Part shown: in pieces, positions 48,432-60,534 of the stretch
Position numbering within the stretch: position 1 is the first letter of the stretch
How the letters are laid out: each line of letters starts with the position of its first letter
DNA from: Batillaria attramentaria
Taxonomy: Eukaryota > Mollusca > Gastropoda > Batillariidae
DNA length: 64,000 nt
Assembly: GCA_018292915.2 (NCBI GenBank)
Contig: JACVVK020000001.1
Coordinates: 2,010,001 to 2,074,000, forward strand
Direction of reading: 5' to 3'
The notes under the pieces: model-generated
What the model saw: the letters and a program-made list of their open reading frames with translations, nothing else
What the model was told of the DNA's origin: nothing
Databases searched by the model: none
Program-made: the position numbers and the translations under genes

Positions 48432-49795
48432 CACACTCAGTGACTGACACACTGACATTGGCCAAGCGCTTGCCGCTGTAATCCCGGGACACTGACTGAG
48501 TTAAACCGTCAGTATGATCATATTCAGTTGACATGGAGGAAGACGTCGCCAGTCATTGTTCTGCCTTCAACACGTAGTTGTTTTGGGTGTGTCATTTGTA
48601 GCTAATACTGTTGCAAGCCGCTGACCAAACCATTTGCAACAGTACATCAATTCACAACCGTACCACAGCCGGTCACCTCCGCTGACCCGCTGACGGTCAA
48701 ATTTGGGGCGGCATTACCAACCGTTACTGTTACTGTACAACGATGGGTGCAGGAAAAGCCGGAGACGGTTAGCGGGTGGGCCACTTCCTAGCCGGTAGCT
48801 CCGTAGGTTATTTGCGGTCAGTATCACGGGTCAGGTGACACTGCGGACAGTGGGACCGAGGGGAACACTGAGTCCCAGGCTGCCCCCCCCCCCCCCCCCA
48901 ATGGCCGCTTCGTCTGGCCAAGTCGGTCAATATTGACACTGGCACACTATACGAGGAGTGGCGAACACAGCCTGCCTGAGACGCCACAAATAATCAGCCA
49001 AGAGAACAAACTTGAAGCGGCGGATGTGTGGGTGTATGAAGTCAGTGTGGGTTGTTGATCAACTAAGTTGTTCCTTCGTTCCTTATGCTCTTGAATTTTC
49101 CTCCTCTTCAACCCATTTTGAGCCCCACTACCGTGGATTTGCCAAAACGTTGGTCCAGTGGGATCATTACGCCCCCAAGAGCTGCCAGGATTCAATGGTC
49201 TATAAAAGTTTGGCACACGGACAAACGAACAAACATCCCGGCGTTTCAGTGCATAACCCCAGATGTTGGTTCATCAGTTAAACGCAGTTCAGCTAATGAC
49301 AGACGCTGTGCTTTTTGGGCTTGCGTTTCGACTTTTGTATGCTTAGTGCCTGTGTAACTGTGCATGTACTCAATGACTTTGTGCCTAAGTGGTAATGGCG
49401 AGACACCACCGAAGCAGCTGCGAACGATTTATTAGCGAGTCAAGTCGCTCAGCTGATGGCCGGATGTCCATGAGTCCATTGCCAGGCGTATTTTTCATAT
49501 TGGATCGTGGACCAAATCGTTATATATAAATTAGTGGCAGCTTCTTCAAACTCGTGTTTTGCGCGCAAGGAAATGTTTACTTACGGCTAAACTGTCTCTG
49601 GATGCTAATCAAAGCGTGCACTGCGAGACGAAATGACGCACCGCCGGTTTTGTGCGTGTCACAACTGCTGCTTGATGAGTGTCTGGTAATCTGGTATCTC
49701 GGTTACAGTGAGTGCCATGAGCCCATGACGGGTTTTAGTTCTTACCGCGTTGAACATTAGGCAGGGGCCAAAAGCAGTTAGTTGTTAGATCGTTA
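45790..49795. other. Gene-poor region between ENTPD and SLC37A3
   Basis: No conserved exon recognised on either strand. It holds a C/T run (46520-46549), an AAC tract (46860-46876), short CA arrays (48398-48428), a C run (48885-48899) and many CAGT/CTGA-rich words. Open frames here are short and have no recognisable family motifs. Confidence 0.5.
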
Positions 49796-49865
49796 TTCAA
49801 TTCAATTCAGATTACTTTATTAATCCTAGAAGAGACATTATAGACCACCATTAAAATAATAACAA
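49796..49865 (-). repeat. Probable retroelement 3' tail fragment
   Basis: caattcaattcagattactttattaatcc reads on the minus strand as a ggattaataaagt...ttgaattg tail, a form often seen at 3' ends of non-LTR elements or SINEs. Only the tail is identifiable. Confidence 0.35.
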
Positions 49866-50217
49866 GACATAATAATAAAAAATAAAGCTTGCACTAACAG
49901 AAGCCTCAGTCATGCTCACAAGTAAATCTTGCACACAAGTGCACACACCCACCGTGGCAAACAGACACACACATCCGTACAGTCCAAAGCACTCACGCTC
50001 TTATATAAAACCACTCACAAACACTCGCACACTCATAAATAAAACTTGCTCTCACACACACACATACGAAAGTCTTGTGTATTCACATACCTATGAAAAA
50101 CTTAAGCTTCACACACACACAAATGAAAGTCTTGTGTACTCACCTACAAAAAAAAAAGATTACAAAAAAACTCACATACCAGTACGTAAGTCTTAAACGC
50201 AGACACAGACGGACGGA

Positions 50218-50218
50218 C

Positions 50219-50298
<80 letters not shown>
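50218..50298. repeat. (CA)n microsatellite
   Basis: About 80 bp of uninterrupted CA. Confidence 0.95.
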
Positions 50299-50300
<2 letters not shown>

Positions 50301-50557
50301 GAGCGATACAGCGAAAACATGTCTACTGAGTATGCGCTTTACATTCATTTTCTCTCCGTAACTAGGAGTTTTCTATTGTTACAGAGATGAAATAAACAGG
50401 TGAATCGTTACAAACAAGAACACAGCACGGCCAAATAAAATACAGTCAGAGGAGTTGGGGTGGGGTGGGGGTCGGGGTATGAAAAAAGGATTAATCAAAT
50501 AAGAGAATAAAACAAAGGACACTTGGCTGTTCGGTCGGCAACTGAATCGCCCGACAG

Positions 50558-50830
50558 CGTATCGTCCGTCGGCGTACTGTCCGTTCGGTGTATTGTCCTT
50601 TTGGCGTATCGTCCTGTCGGCGTATTGTCCGCTCGGCGTATTGTCCTTTCGGCGTATCGTCCTGTCGGCGTATTGTCCGTTCGGCGTATTGTCCTTTCGG
50701 CGTATCGTCCTGTCGGCGTACCGTCCGTCGGCGTATTGTCCGTTCGTCCGGCTTTCGGCGGTCCGTCGGCAAATCATACTTCGGCAAATCGTCCTTCGGC
50801 AAATCGTCTTTTGGCAAATCGTCCGGTCAT
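50558..50830. repeat. 16-bp minisatellite with 48-bp higher-order unit
   Basis: A tandem array of 16-bp units of the form NNTCGGCGTATNGTCC. Three unit types (TGTCGG..., G[T/C]TCGG..., TTTCGG...) follow one another in order, giving a 48-bp higher-order repeat. Because 48 is divisible by three, several frames on both strands stay open. The right end decays into TTCGGCAAATCGTCC units. It lies 65 bp downstream of the SLC37A3 stop, perhaps in its 3' UTR. I do not regard the open frames as genes. Confidence 0.92.
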
Positions 50831-50894
50831 CCGCCCCAGACGGTTGGGGAACTTCTCTACCACGGAGAAGTCTGCCCCAAAACCGACACTGACA

Positions 50895-53589
50895 TCATTC
50901 TTCTTTTGTGTCTGTGGTGATTGGGGTGTATAGACTTGCACGTTTACTGCGTTTAAGGCTTAGTACCAGATCTCTTAAATCCTGTAAAAACACAGGCAGG
51001 ATGCATATTGTTGTTAGTGATGTTGCCGCCATGAAGAGGTAAAACACCGATTGCCAGCCATGTGCTACATGCAGATACGGGACAGCCACCTGGCCGATCG
51101 CCGCCCCCATGCATCCCGTGCCGTCAATAATGCCTGTTGGAGTAGAAGCAGTTTGTAAAAAGCAAACCAAAACAAGCAGAGAAAAAAATGTGCATGAGCA
51201 CTGCTTCAGCAGGAACGATTTTGAACAATCGCTATGATCGATAACGAGCATGCCTGTTGTATGAAACATGTGTATGCGGGAACTGACATATGCACGAGAC
51301 TTCCAAAAGTAAGACAGTTTCAGTCAGTGGTATTCGTGCAAAAGGCAGTGCCTTTTTTAATAGCCTATATTAGCAGTCAGGGTGTAAGGAGATGGTTTAG
51401 GTGAGGGTGAAGGAGGGGGTTGGGGTGGGGGAGCATACAGGATTTTTTTTTTCATACCGGATTTCTCCTTTGTCCTTGTCCTTGATCAGCAACTGATGCT
51501 GTGTGCCGCACCTGTATACGTGCCACGCATATAAGGTTTGAGCTAATCACTTCTACACTGAAATTAAAATATACACCTTCCAGTTTTGTTTTGTTTTTTT
51601 TCTCCAGATTTACAGACCATGAAGCACGATCCCATAAGACATTCGAGTTTCCAATTCTGGGCTACAACCGAAAGTCAGTGTCCGACAGATGAACGTTTTT
51701 CGATTAACCACGAGCAAGAGCCCCTTGAATCAAACCTCTGTTACCTGTCACGGTAGACAAAGCCTCACTGTTGCCGTGGAGCTGCTTCTGTCGGCCGAGG
51801 TCGGCCGATACGGCGGCGCTGACGAAGTTGGCCACGCCACTGATCAGCGCGCCCACACAGAAAAGCATGGTCCCGTTGACCTGGGCCCTACCGGCAACGT
51901 CGGCCATGCCGTACACGAACAGCATGGGGACCGCCAGGATCAGCATGGGAACCACCACGATCGTTCTCCTGTGGAACCGATCAGACAGGAATCCTGAAAC
52001 CCAGATCGGTCCTCTCGGTTTCTTGCTGCGTACTGTGTGTGCTCTTTTGGGATGGCTGACTCTTATGGTAATACTGGGGATGTTTGCAGTGGTATGCCAA
52101 GTACTGTAACCGGCGTGGTTTCTAACTGTCTTAGCATCCTTCGGAGACGGCGTGTAGGCCGTTGTTCATGTGTTGGGGTACTAGTATTTGAAAACAGCTC
52201 CACACACAATCCGCTCACCCAAGGGCATTACCCTGGGAGTGATCAACAACAACAACAACACGAGCAACACTTGACTAACAGAACGGTACACCTGATTCAG
52301 GCAAATCAGTTGGGTAGGAACGCCGGCGTATTTCTAAAATATATCAGTGTTTTGAGCAATGTTTACAATGGAACTACTGACGTTGCTGTACTCAACAAAA
52401 ATTGAATAAAACCATGTTGTATATATCTTACCAGACATGCGCGTTCATATCATATTAAAAAAATGTCTAAAAAGCAACAACAACCGAAAAAAAAAGTGAA
52501 AGAAATAAAAGGGCTCATAATGGGTCATAATAGAGCACCTGCCATTGTGCTGCCAAATATTGCCCCGACGTCGTACCAGATGGACAGGCGATCAGCGGTG
52601 GTCTCCGGCAAACTGTAGGCTCGAGTCAGATAGAAGGGGAGCCAAAAAAAGAAGGAATAGTTTACCATCTTCACGAAGGCGCAAGCTAGAGCATAAGGGA
52701 TGACCCCAGGCAAAAGCAAGGCCGTGACAAAACCGATGGCCTTCGGTCTGCTGTCCTGGATGTTGTAAAGGATCGGTGCACGTTCGAGTTCGGCTTCATC
52801 TCCGTCTACGCCACCGTCAGCGTTCAGTAACGGTCGGTGGGGAAAAGTGCGCGAGTCAGGTGCCGAGGACGTTCCCATGTCGGCGGGGCTTCCTTCGTCA
52901 GGCATAGGAAGACCAACGTCACGGGGTGAGGGCACCAGCCCGAAGAAGATGAGCACACCCCCGGCAAGCAGAATAGCCGACATCAACAGAAAAGCATATT
53001 CATATCCGAAGTTGAGCACCACGGAAACCATCAGAGCTCCGACGACGTTGCCGACAGAGGTGCAAGCACTCCACAGCCCAAGGACAAGGCCCCTGCTGCT
53101 TTCGGCGAACCAGTTCCCCATCACGGCAATGCAGGAGGGCCACTCCGTGGACTGTGCCAGCCCGTTGAGGACCCACACAGCCACGTAAGCCGGCTTGGAG
53201 TATAAACGTGCCCACTCAAACACGGGACCGAAGACGAAGACCGTGGCCGCGGTCAGGAACATGCCCAAGCTCATAACGATCCTCAGGTCCTGCCTGTCGG
53301 CGATGAAGCCGCTCAGGTACAGGCCTACAGCGTACGCGAACATGAAAGTAGCGTCCAGGACGCCCATGAACTCCTCGGCGTCGGCTTTGGAGGAGAAGAG
53401 GTGTCTCTTGTTCCACACAGCGTTCGGTGTGCGAAACGCGAGCGCGCTGCCGTTCAGTGGTGATGGCGTCCACTCGGCCGTCATGGTGGTCTTCACGTTG
53501 CTGAACGTTTTCCGGGTGGCGTGGATAAAGGCAAAACTACAGAAGGTGAGAAGAAACGCTGTCGGGAGGTAAAACGTCCGTTTCTTCAT
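50895..53589 (-). CDS. SLC37A3: SLC37A3-type sugar-phosphate exchanger
   Basis: Major-facilitator membrane protein, family of ER sugar-phosphate/phosphate antiporters; SLC37A3 itself is also linked to lysosomal bisphosphonate export in mammals. Three exons in phase: 52539-53589, 51745-51993, 50895-51133, giving 512 residues. Twelve membrane segments are expected and visible as hydrophobic stretches. Features matching SLC37A3 rather than A1/A2/A4: HATRKTFSNVK at the N-terminus, GLWSACTSVGN, GYEYAFL, IFFGL, the loop with HRPLL and YNIQD, then NYSFFFWLPFYL and LSIWYDVG. C-terminal STVTGIIDGTG...GAAIGQV. The first exon holds two thirds of the protein. The usual GWP motif after segment 4 reads EWPS here. 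Stop TGA at 50895-50897. Confidence 0.92.
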
Positions 53590-54270
53590 CTCGGCAAGAT
53601 TGGGGTTAAAAAGCCGGAATTCAATCTATGTCTGAATGTTGTCCTCTTCCAAAATCTTGAGTTGATGTTACGCACAGCGTATCGGCCACCAGAAACAAAC
53701 AAAATGGTTGACTGGTTGGCTGGGTTAACGTCTGACGCCGCACAGGTCACATACCGTACGCTGATAGTAAAATACAGATGAAATGACTCTATTCAGATTG
53801 GCGATTGGAGTCAGTACCACACAGCTATATAAACATGTATCTAGTTCAGTGAATGAACCTCGCGTCTGGTAAGATAGCCGGCAGCTAAAGAGTACCCCAA
53901 CAAAAGTAAAATCGTTAACAACCTTCAACGGTCGATGCAGCAGCGTCTTGTGACTACGTATGAGTTTCACAGTTTTCAGTTGTGCGTCCCCCTGCGGCAT
54001 GTCAGAGTCTAGTCATGCGCTCTACACAACGACCAGGCGAGCGGGTTACTGTTCATTATTTTGTGGTCCCACCGGCTCAAGGTGATAACCTGGGCCGCGA
54101 ATCAGCGACGGAACTCATCAGTGATATCCTGCACTATATGTATTGACTGCACTGTGACATTCCACACAGTGTCATCGCTTGTTATCTGTCGATTTAGACT
54201 GGGCAGTCCTATTTTGGATAATCGGGGTGATGACAGTAATGTCACAGTGATTATAGCCTTCACCGAAGAG
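53590..54270. other. SLC37A3 upstream region
   Basis: Contains the promoter side of SLC37A3 (minus strand). No protein exon recognised and no clear core motif seen. Confidence 0.4.
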
Positions 54271-55132
54271 AAATTGAATGTATTACACAAGCACACGCCG
54301 GCACCGGCATTCAGTTAGTCACAAGCGAATGACCGCGAGACGTACGTGAAACTGAAACAGATGTGTTTCAGTGACTGCATGCATGCAATTATACATTATA
54401 CGTGTAAGGGTAATTTGGATAGGCGTAATTTGGCGTATTTTGCATAGGGTAATTTGGCGAGCTCTCCCTCGGGTAAACAAGAATTCTGATTTTCTTCAGT
54501 CGCACTGGCGTAGGAACCTCCCCCCTCCTCCCCCCATCCTTGGTCCTGAAAATGTTGTAAAAGTCTATAAATACGTGTATCCCTCCCCCACCCCTCCCCC
54601 CAACCCCCCCAACCCCCATCCGTTTTTTTTAAAAATATATTTTTATCCTTCGGATTCTGATCAATCCCCTTGTCCCTTTCACCTACAAAACTGCTGTCCC
54701 AGCATCCGCAGGAGCCGGCCAAATTGAATGTATTACACAAGCACACGCCGGCACCGGCATTCAGTTTAGTCACAAGCGAATGACCGCGAGACGTACGTGA
54801 AACTGAAACAGATGTGCTTCAGTGACTGCATGCATGCAATTATACATTTATGTGTAAACATACGTACGTGTAAGTCAGTAATGCATAGGGTAATTTGGCG
54901 AGCTCTCCCTCGGGTAAACAAGAATTCTGATTTTCTTCGCACTGGCGTAGGAACCTCCCCCCTCCTCCCCCCGTCCTTGGTCCTGAAAATGTTGTAACAG
55001 TGTATAAATACGTGTATCCCTCCCCCCCCCTACCCCCACCCCCCATCCGATTTTTTTTTCTTCGGATTCTGATCAATCCCCTTTTCCCTTTCACCTACAA
55101 AACTGCTGTCCCAGCATCCGCAGGAGCCGGCC
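54271..55132. repeat. Direct tandem duplication of about 450 bp
   Basis: Copy 1 is 54271-54720 and copy 2 is 54721-55132. Both begin aaattgaatgtattacacaa and end gcatccgcaggagccggcc. They are nearly identical, with small deletions in copy 2 around the C-rich and AT-rich parts, so the duplication is recent. No coding content. Confidence 0.92.
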
Positions 55133-55590
55133 ATCCCTCTCCTCGGCACACGAACACCCAGACAAACACCATCAGCCATTTTAGAGCTCCTCCACAGGTT
55201 ATCGTCAGGCTAGTTTGTAGCCGTTACCAGCAACGCCATAACGGTGATTCATTGCTGCGCAATCAGTTTCCATCATTTCCCCTTCTCGCAGGTTTATGTT
55301 CCCTTCGACAGAGCCAGTTCTTTCGGGGGCCTTCAGAACAGACAGTAGCGCGGCAGCCAAGCGCTTCATCAGTGGTATCGTCTTTCGCCAGGTCCGCGCC
55401 AAACACCTCTTTTTCCTCGCTCAGGAAACAATAAATTCCCAGTCACGATCCTCTTCAAAGAAAAACATCAGTGAAAGCCAGATCACAAAACTTGAAAGAA
55501 ATCAAATTTATACACAGCCACCGGTCGGCGTACCGCCGGTTACGCGCGCGCACACACACTGATGATCACACACAGACAGACAGACACCGT

Positions 55591-55591
<1 letters not shown>

Positions 55592-55674
<83 letters not shown>

Positions 55675-55685
55675 GCACTGACGCG

Positions 55686-55746
<61 letters not shown>

Positions 55747-55797
55747 TGACGGAACACACACACACACACACACACACCCCGGCACACACACACGGTA
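55592..55797. repeat. Long interrupted (CA)n array
   Basis: About 200 bp of CA broken by GCGC blocks and short unique words near 55675-55695 and 55742-55756. Confidence 0.95.
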
Positions 55798-56207
55798 CAC
55801 AGAGAGAAAAAGAATCAATGGCCAATAAAGAGGGAGCCGTTCGGAAGCGGGAGACTGAGGCCGGATGAGAACTTGCACCTGACCTCAGCTCCCGGTTTGC
55901 TGTCCCCGGTCGATGGTTCGCTGTCGAAGGAATAATAAGAACCAGGGCGTACCGCTGGCAGGACCCCATCGCCCGGACTTGGCTGAGAGTAAGACCGTTG
56001 CAGCCAATGCTATTTATACATAATTATACTCATTATACCGAAGCTTTTTCTGTTTTTGTTTTTTTGTTACCGTATAATTATGAACGCATAACTGGCTGCA
56101 ACAGTCTTATTCTCAGCCAAGTCCGGGTACCCTGGTATGATATTTGATAATGGTTTAGCAGAGGGTGCAGGAAAGCAGTAACAGTGACAACTTTTCCTTG
56201 GCTTCTG

Positions 56208-56381
56208 GGGGAGCCGGTGTGGCCGAATGGTAGAGCGTTGGACTTCTAACGCTCGGGTCGTGAGTTCGTATCTCGGCTGGAGCCAAATATTTGTGCTGGC
56301 TTTTTCATCGTTGCCCCGTCTTTGATATCACCCGAATGTGGTGGAAAAAGACGTTAAACCCCGAAACACCCACCCACCTAC
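56208..56381 (+). mobile_element. tRNA-derived SINE (family 1), with TSD
   Basis: The best-preserved family 1 member. The head has tggccgaatggtagagcg (A box) and gagttcgtatctcggctg (B box), and the body has gccaaatatttgtgctggct and cgtctttgatatcaccc. It is flanked by 12-bp direct repeats CCTTGGCTTCTG (56196-56207) and CCTTGGTTTCTG (56382-56393), one mismatch, consistent with LINE-mediated insertion. Confidence 0.88.
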
Positions 56382-56620
56382 CCTTGGTTTCTGATTGCAT
56401 AATTGTGGCACTTACCGCTCCGTGACAGCTCTATAATCTTTGTTTTCTTTTGTATCCAAATTGTGTGCCGCGTCAGTCACTGACGTGAATGTGCTCAGTA
56501 TGTCCGGTAGGTCAACAGACGCACTTATTACTCTGGTTCATATCTTGGCAACGGCGACAAGCCGGTTCTGAAAATTAATGTTCTCAATGATGCTTTTGCC
56601 ATCGCCGTAAGGTAGCCGGC

Positions 56621-56799
56621 GGGTGGGTGGGTGGGTGTTTGGGGGTTTAACGTCCTTTTCCACCACATACGGGTGATATCAAAGACGGGGCAACGGATGA
56701 AAAAGCCAGCACAAACATTTGGCACCAGCCGGGATACGAACTCACGACCAGAGCATTGGAAGTCCAACGCTCTACCATTCCGGCCACCACCCCGGCTCC
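56621..56799 (-). mobile_element. tRNA-derived SINE (family 1), perfect TSD
   Basis: Minus-strand copy 240 bp from the previous one, with complete head and tail. Perfect 16-bp direct repeats CCGTAAGGTAGCCGGC flank it at 56605-56620 and 56800-56815, so the insertion is young and its ends are exactly defined. Confidence 0.92.
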
Positions 56800-57576
56800 C
56801 CGTAAGGTAGCCGGCAGCCCAGGTCGATCCGCAATGCACGTGACCTTTGAATAATTAACTCGTGCCTTTTAAAAGGCCCAATTTTAAAGATTTTTAGGCT
56901 CACAGATCGCTTTCAATTGTTGTTGTTGTTTGGTGATGTCTAACATCGCTTTCATTTCTTTTGGTGGTGTCTAGCATCGTACCACTTAGACACCTGAACA
57001 GTGACAGCATCTCACGGGCTGGCACTGCCTCAAAAGAATGCTTTAGTAGCCTTTACGTGACGCAAACCAGTATTACGTCAGCCGGCGAGTCTTGTGGCAC
57101 GGTCAACCACCGAGTACTGGAGAATTATAATTTTCGCCGGTTCACACAGCCTGTAGACGGCACTGTCGCGCATTCAGAGTTGTACTAATCGATAAGACAA
57201 TAGTATTCCGAGAGTACAGGCGCACTCACAACCGAAACTGTTCCAAACATAAGGTAACATGGACAATGGCTTTTGTGGAGGATGCCGGGGTGCGAAGGAC
57301 GGAACTGAGTAGCCGTGACTTGTATTTAGAACAATAGCCGGCAAAGGAAAACACATGTTCATGATAATCTGCTTGCACAGCAATTCGGTGCGTTCACTAA
57401 ATCATCATAAAAGTCAGTCGATAAACAGCCGACGCGAGGGCCAGCATAATATGGCGTCATACATCAACATTATAGTTGCGGTGGGCAGCGGATCGATTCC
57501 TCCATCGAATGGACAGGAGCGGCCTCCCTGGCCAAATCAATCATCCTGTGATAGATGCTCGAAGCATGTTTATAAG

Positions 57577-57582
57577 CGCGCG

Positions 57583-57662
<80 letters not shown>
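57577..57662. repeat. (CG)n(CA)n microsatellite
   Basis: A short GCGCGC block followed by about 70 bp of CA. Confidence 0.95.
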
Positions 57663-57663
<1 letters not shown>

Positions 57664-57800
57664 CCCTCGGCGTGGAGAAGTAGCTGAGTGGTAATGAGCA
57701 GTGACAGACAGCCGTGATGGCGGCCCGGGTTCGATCAGTTTCGGCCCTGGTGGAAAGGAAACTGGATTTTCCTTCATGTACACACCCACGCACAAATGTC
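57664..57800 (+). mobile_element. Possible third tRNA-like SINE
   Basis: gaagtagctgagtggtaatg and gcccgggttcgatcagtttc resemble A and B boxes at SINE spacing. Only one copy is present in the window, so family membership cannot be shown. Confidence 0.4.
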
Positions 57801-59847
57801 AAATGTACATTCAGGCAAAGACATATCCCAAGAGCCTATCCCAGGGTACGAAAAACAAGCCCACACTACGCTTGCGGCAAGACGAAAATTTACTGTCAAG
57901 TTTCATTTATCATTACCTTCATCACCTGTTATTTTTAGCACCTTGAACTGACGTTTTCTGTATTGCTTCCCGAAACAACATTACAACGAACATGCAGTTC
58001 TCCAACCACCCTCCCAAACAAACCCGTGATATGAAACAGCATACGGCCGGTGTTTCGTTCAAAGCGGGCAGTGATGTCATCTTTATGAACTCCACACTTG
58101 TTCAGATACACTGCTACGCACCGACCACTTGATATGCATGCTACCTTTGGCCTATCACAACACTCAACATCACACAATGTTGCCTGTGTTTCCAACATCG
58201 GCAGCAGTATGAAAGCTTGTGGGTCATGAATAAACTATAAGGTCGTTTGTTGTCGGTCGAGTGCTGCGCGCAGCGTCGTTCGGAACACGTCCAGTCTGCA
58301 CTAAACTTTCCATGTCGCTGTGGTAAATCGTGCGGCGGAGCGGCCTACCTGAGTCGTAGCACTGAGGGAACTCAAAAGAAGCTGCACCACAGTTTTGATT
58401 GTTTAGGCACTGTTCAAGACGTATGACTTATGTAATTTAGAAGCACAAACTATTCTGATTTTGTTCTCGTTTTCGTTTAGCAGGCAGACTGAGCAAATCA
58501 TAATTACTGACGAAAATACAGTCAAGGTTCATAGCCATGGGTACTGTAATCGGACAAAATGTCCTGGCTGGCAATACAAGTATAGGACATTTGTCCTGAA
58601 TACTAGTAATGCTGGGCACTGTAGCACAGAAATGATCGGACATATGTCAACCTTTGTTAATTATCTAATCTGACATTTTGGAAATCAATCAACCTGTGAC
58701 CGATGTACGACGTGGCTGTGAAGCTCTGCTAATTACATATTGTAACTGACTACACACTACTTTTTTTTTTCGTTGGTAGTGAGACCCAAAAATCAAACCA
58801 ACATTCAGCCATATAATTTGCTCGACACGGACTCGGAACAAAACGATTTGTCGGAAATATGATGGTGCTTCTAAAATTTGCTAATGTCCGGTAATTGCCA
58901 CATAGCGTGTGCATTCAGTTATTGTATTAAAAGGTTCGTGAACATATGTAGGGCTAAGGTTCCAGCAGGCCAGTCATTCAATGTCCACGATTTTTTTTTG
59001 TTCACTGACGGCCCACCCACCTTCATCAGAACTGGCCCGGTTAGCTTTCGCCAACGGCACTCATAGAAAGTCGCGTTTGACCAGACCGATAGCCGGATGG
59101 GCCACGCGCAGTAGGTGTATGGGTGTGACATTTTATTGGCTGCCGTTGCCTTTCCGGAGGCCGTGTGAGGTCACGCCGGAGACGACATTCGAAGCTTTCA
59201 GCAGGCTTTGCGCTTCCCTAGCAAACGAGCTGCAAATTTCCAAATTTTTGCGTTTGTCCGGCCTTATAAACGAACTTCAAAACACGTTTTAGTCTCAGAG
59301 AATTTCGCACAGGCATCAGTTCAGTTACGGATCTGGTCTCTCACAGTCTTTCAATACTCACAAAAATGATTTCTACTTATGACACATATTTATTTGATAA
59401 AATAATTCACTGAGTGTCCGCAATTATAACTGATGCGTCATGGCCGGAAATCTATTTAAACCTACCCCCCTCCCCCCTTCCCACCCCCGGCCCGGCTTCG
59501 GCCCTGCTAATCCGCGGCGATGATAATAATTTTCGCCGCCGGTTCTCTGAGCCTCCGCGTCCGTAGTACACTGACGAGCCGCGCGTTCACTTCACCCTGC
59601 CGCCGTCACTGCCGTGACGGGTGGGCTCCGGCGTGGAGGAGGCAGTATTACAAATCTTAATTGTCAGCTGTCGACGGGCACACACTATATGACACGCATC
59701 GTTGAATGTTTTCAAGCGGCTGACGTTTGCGTATCAGTCACGTGAACAGCTAAGCTGGCAATTCGACACTATGCCCCCAATCGGCCGGCGGCGACTGAAC
59801 CCGGCTGTGCGGACCACACTGAGCTTTTCAGTATATTGTTGAGCTGC
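57801..59847. other. Gene-poor region
   Basis: No conserved exon or element recognised. A GC-rich patch lies at 59460-59660. Confidence 0.4.
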
Positions 59848-60068
59848 CGGTGTCGTAGAATATTTCGGAACCAGGATAAATCGGAACCGGCCGGTTCCCC
59901 AAAATCCTAGGATATTTCGGAACTATCCCGGTGGTTCCTAGATATCCTGTCACTAGAGTCAGGATAAATCGGAATGGTTCCGAAAAATCCTGCCACCAGG
60001 GCCGCCAGGATAAATCGGAATGGATCCCATTCGTCCCGCGGTTCCGACTAAATATCCTGTGACACCGG
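59848..60068. mobile_element. Small inverted-repeat element with internal repeats
   Basis: Ends are CCGGTGTC and GACACCGG, and the similarity continues inward (the left arm reads gaatatttcggaacc, the right arm in reverse agga-tattt--cggaacc). Inside, AGGATAAATCGGAA recurs three times in direct orientation, and ttccgaaaaatcct or gttccgac-taaatatcct words run in the opposite direction. At 221 bp it is non-coding and looks like a foldback MITE. No clear target duplication. Confidence 0.6.
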
Positions 60069-60286
60069 GACTCCAATTGCTGCCGCTTAAAAAAAAAAGA
60101 AAAAAAAAAAAGCAGCTGCGACGCGGATACACCTTGTTGGACTGACGCTGAGCCAGATAGCCTACCGGCTGTTCAGTGTTCACAAGATGATATTGTCTAT
60201 TCAAGTTAGTCGAAACACCTACTGATGTATGGACATCAAAGCGGAACCCGGCTTCTGTCCGGCGTCAGTCACTGACTGGCGGCCGG

Positions 60287-60464
60287 CCGGTGTCATAAAG
60301 TTGTTAGACCCCCATAGTACTTGGACTCCCCCGGTCCAATAACTTTAAAGTTAATGGACCCCTCCTATAGTTGTTGGACCCCCCTATTACTTAAAGGTGT
60401 TTCTCATTACTTAAGGTGTTTTAACCCATGTCGTGATTGTTTATAGATCTCCCTGTGATGTTTG

Positions 60465-60534
<70 letters not shown>

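Noticed and set aside
50558..50830. CRISPR-like array
   Set aside because: Repeat units are adjacent with no unique spacers, and the host DNA is eukaryotic.
50379..50933. 132-136 residue frames with repeating RTIRRKDNTPNGQYAD-like units
   Set aside because: They come from a 48-bp higher-order repeat and are open in several frames of both strands, so there is no evidence for a gene.
56220..56290. tRNA gene
   Set aside because: Same reason: head of a SINE flanked by a 12-bp target duplication.
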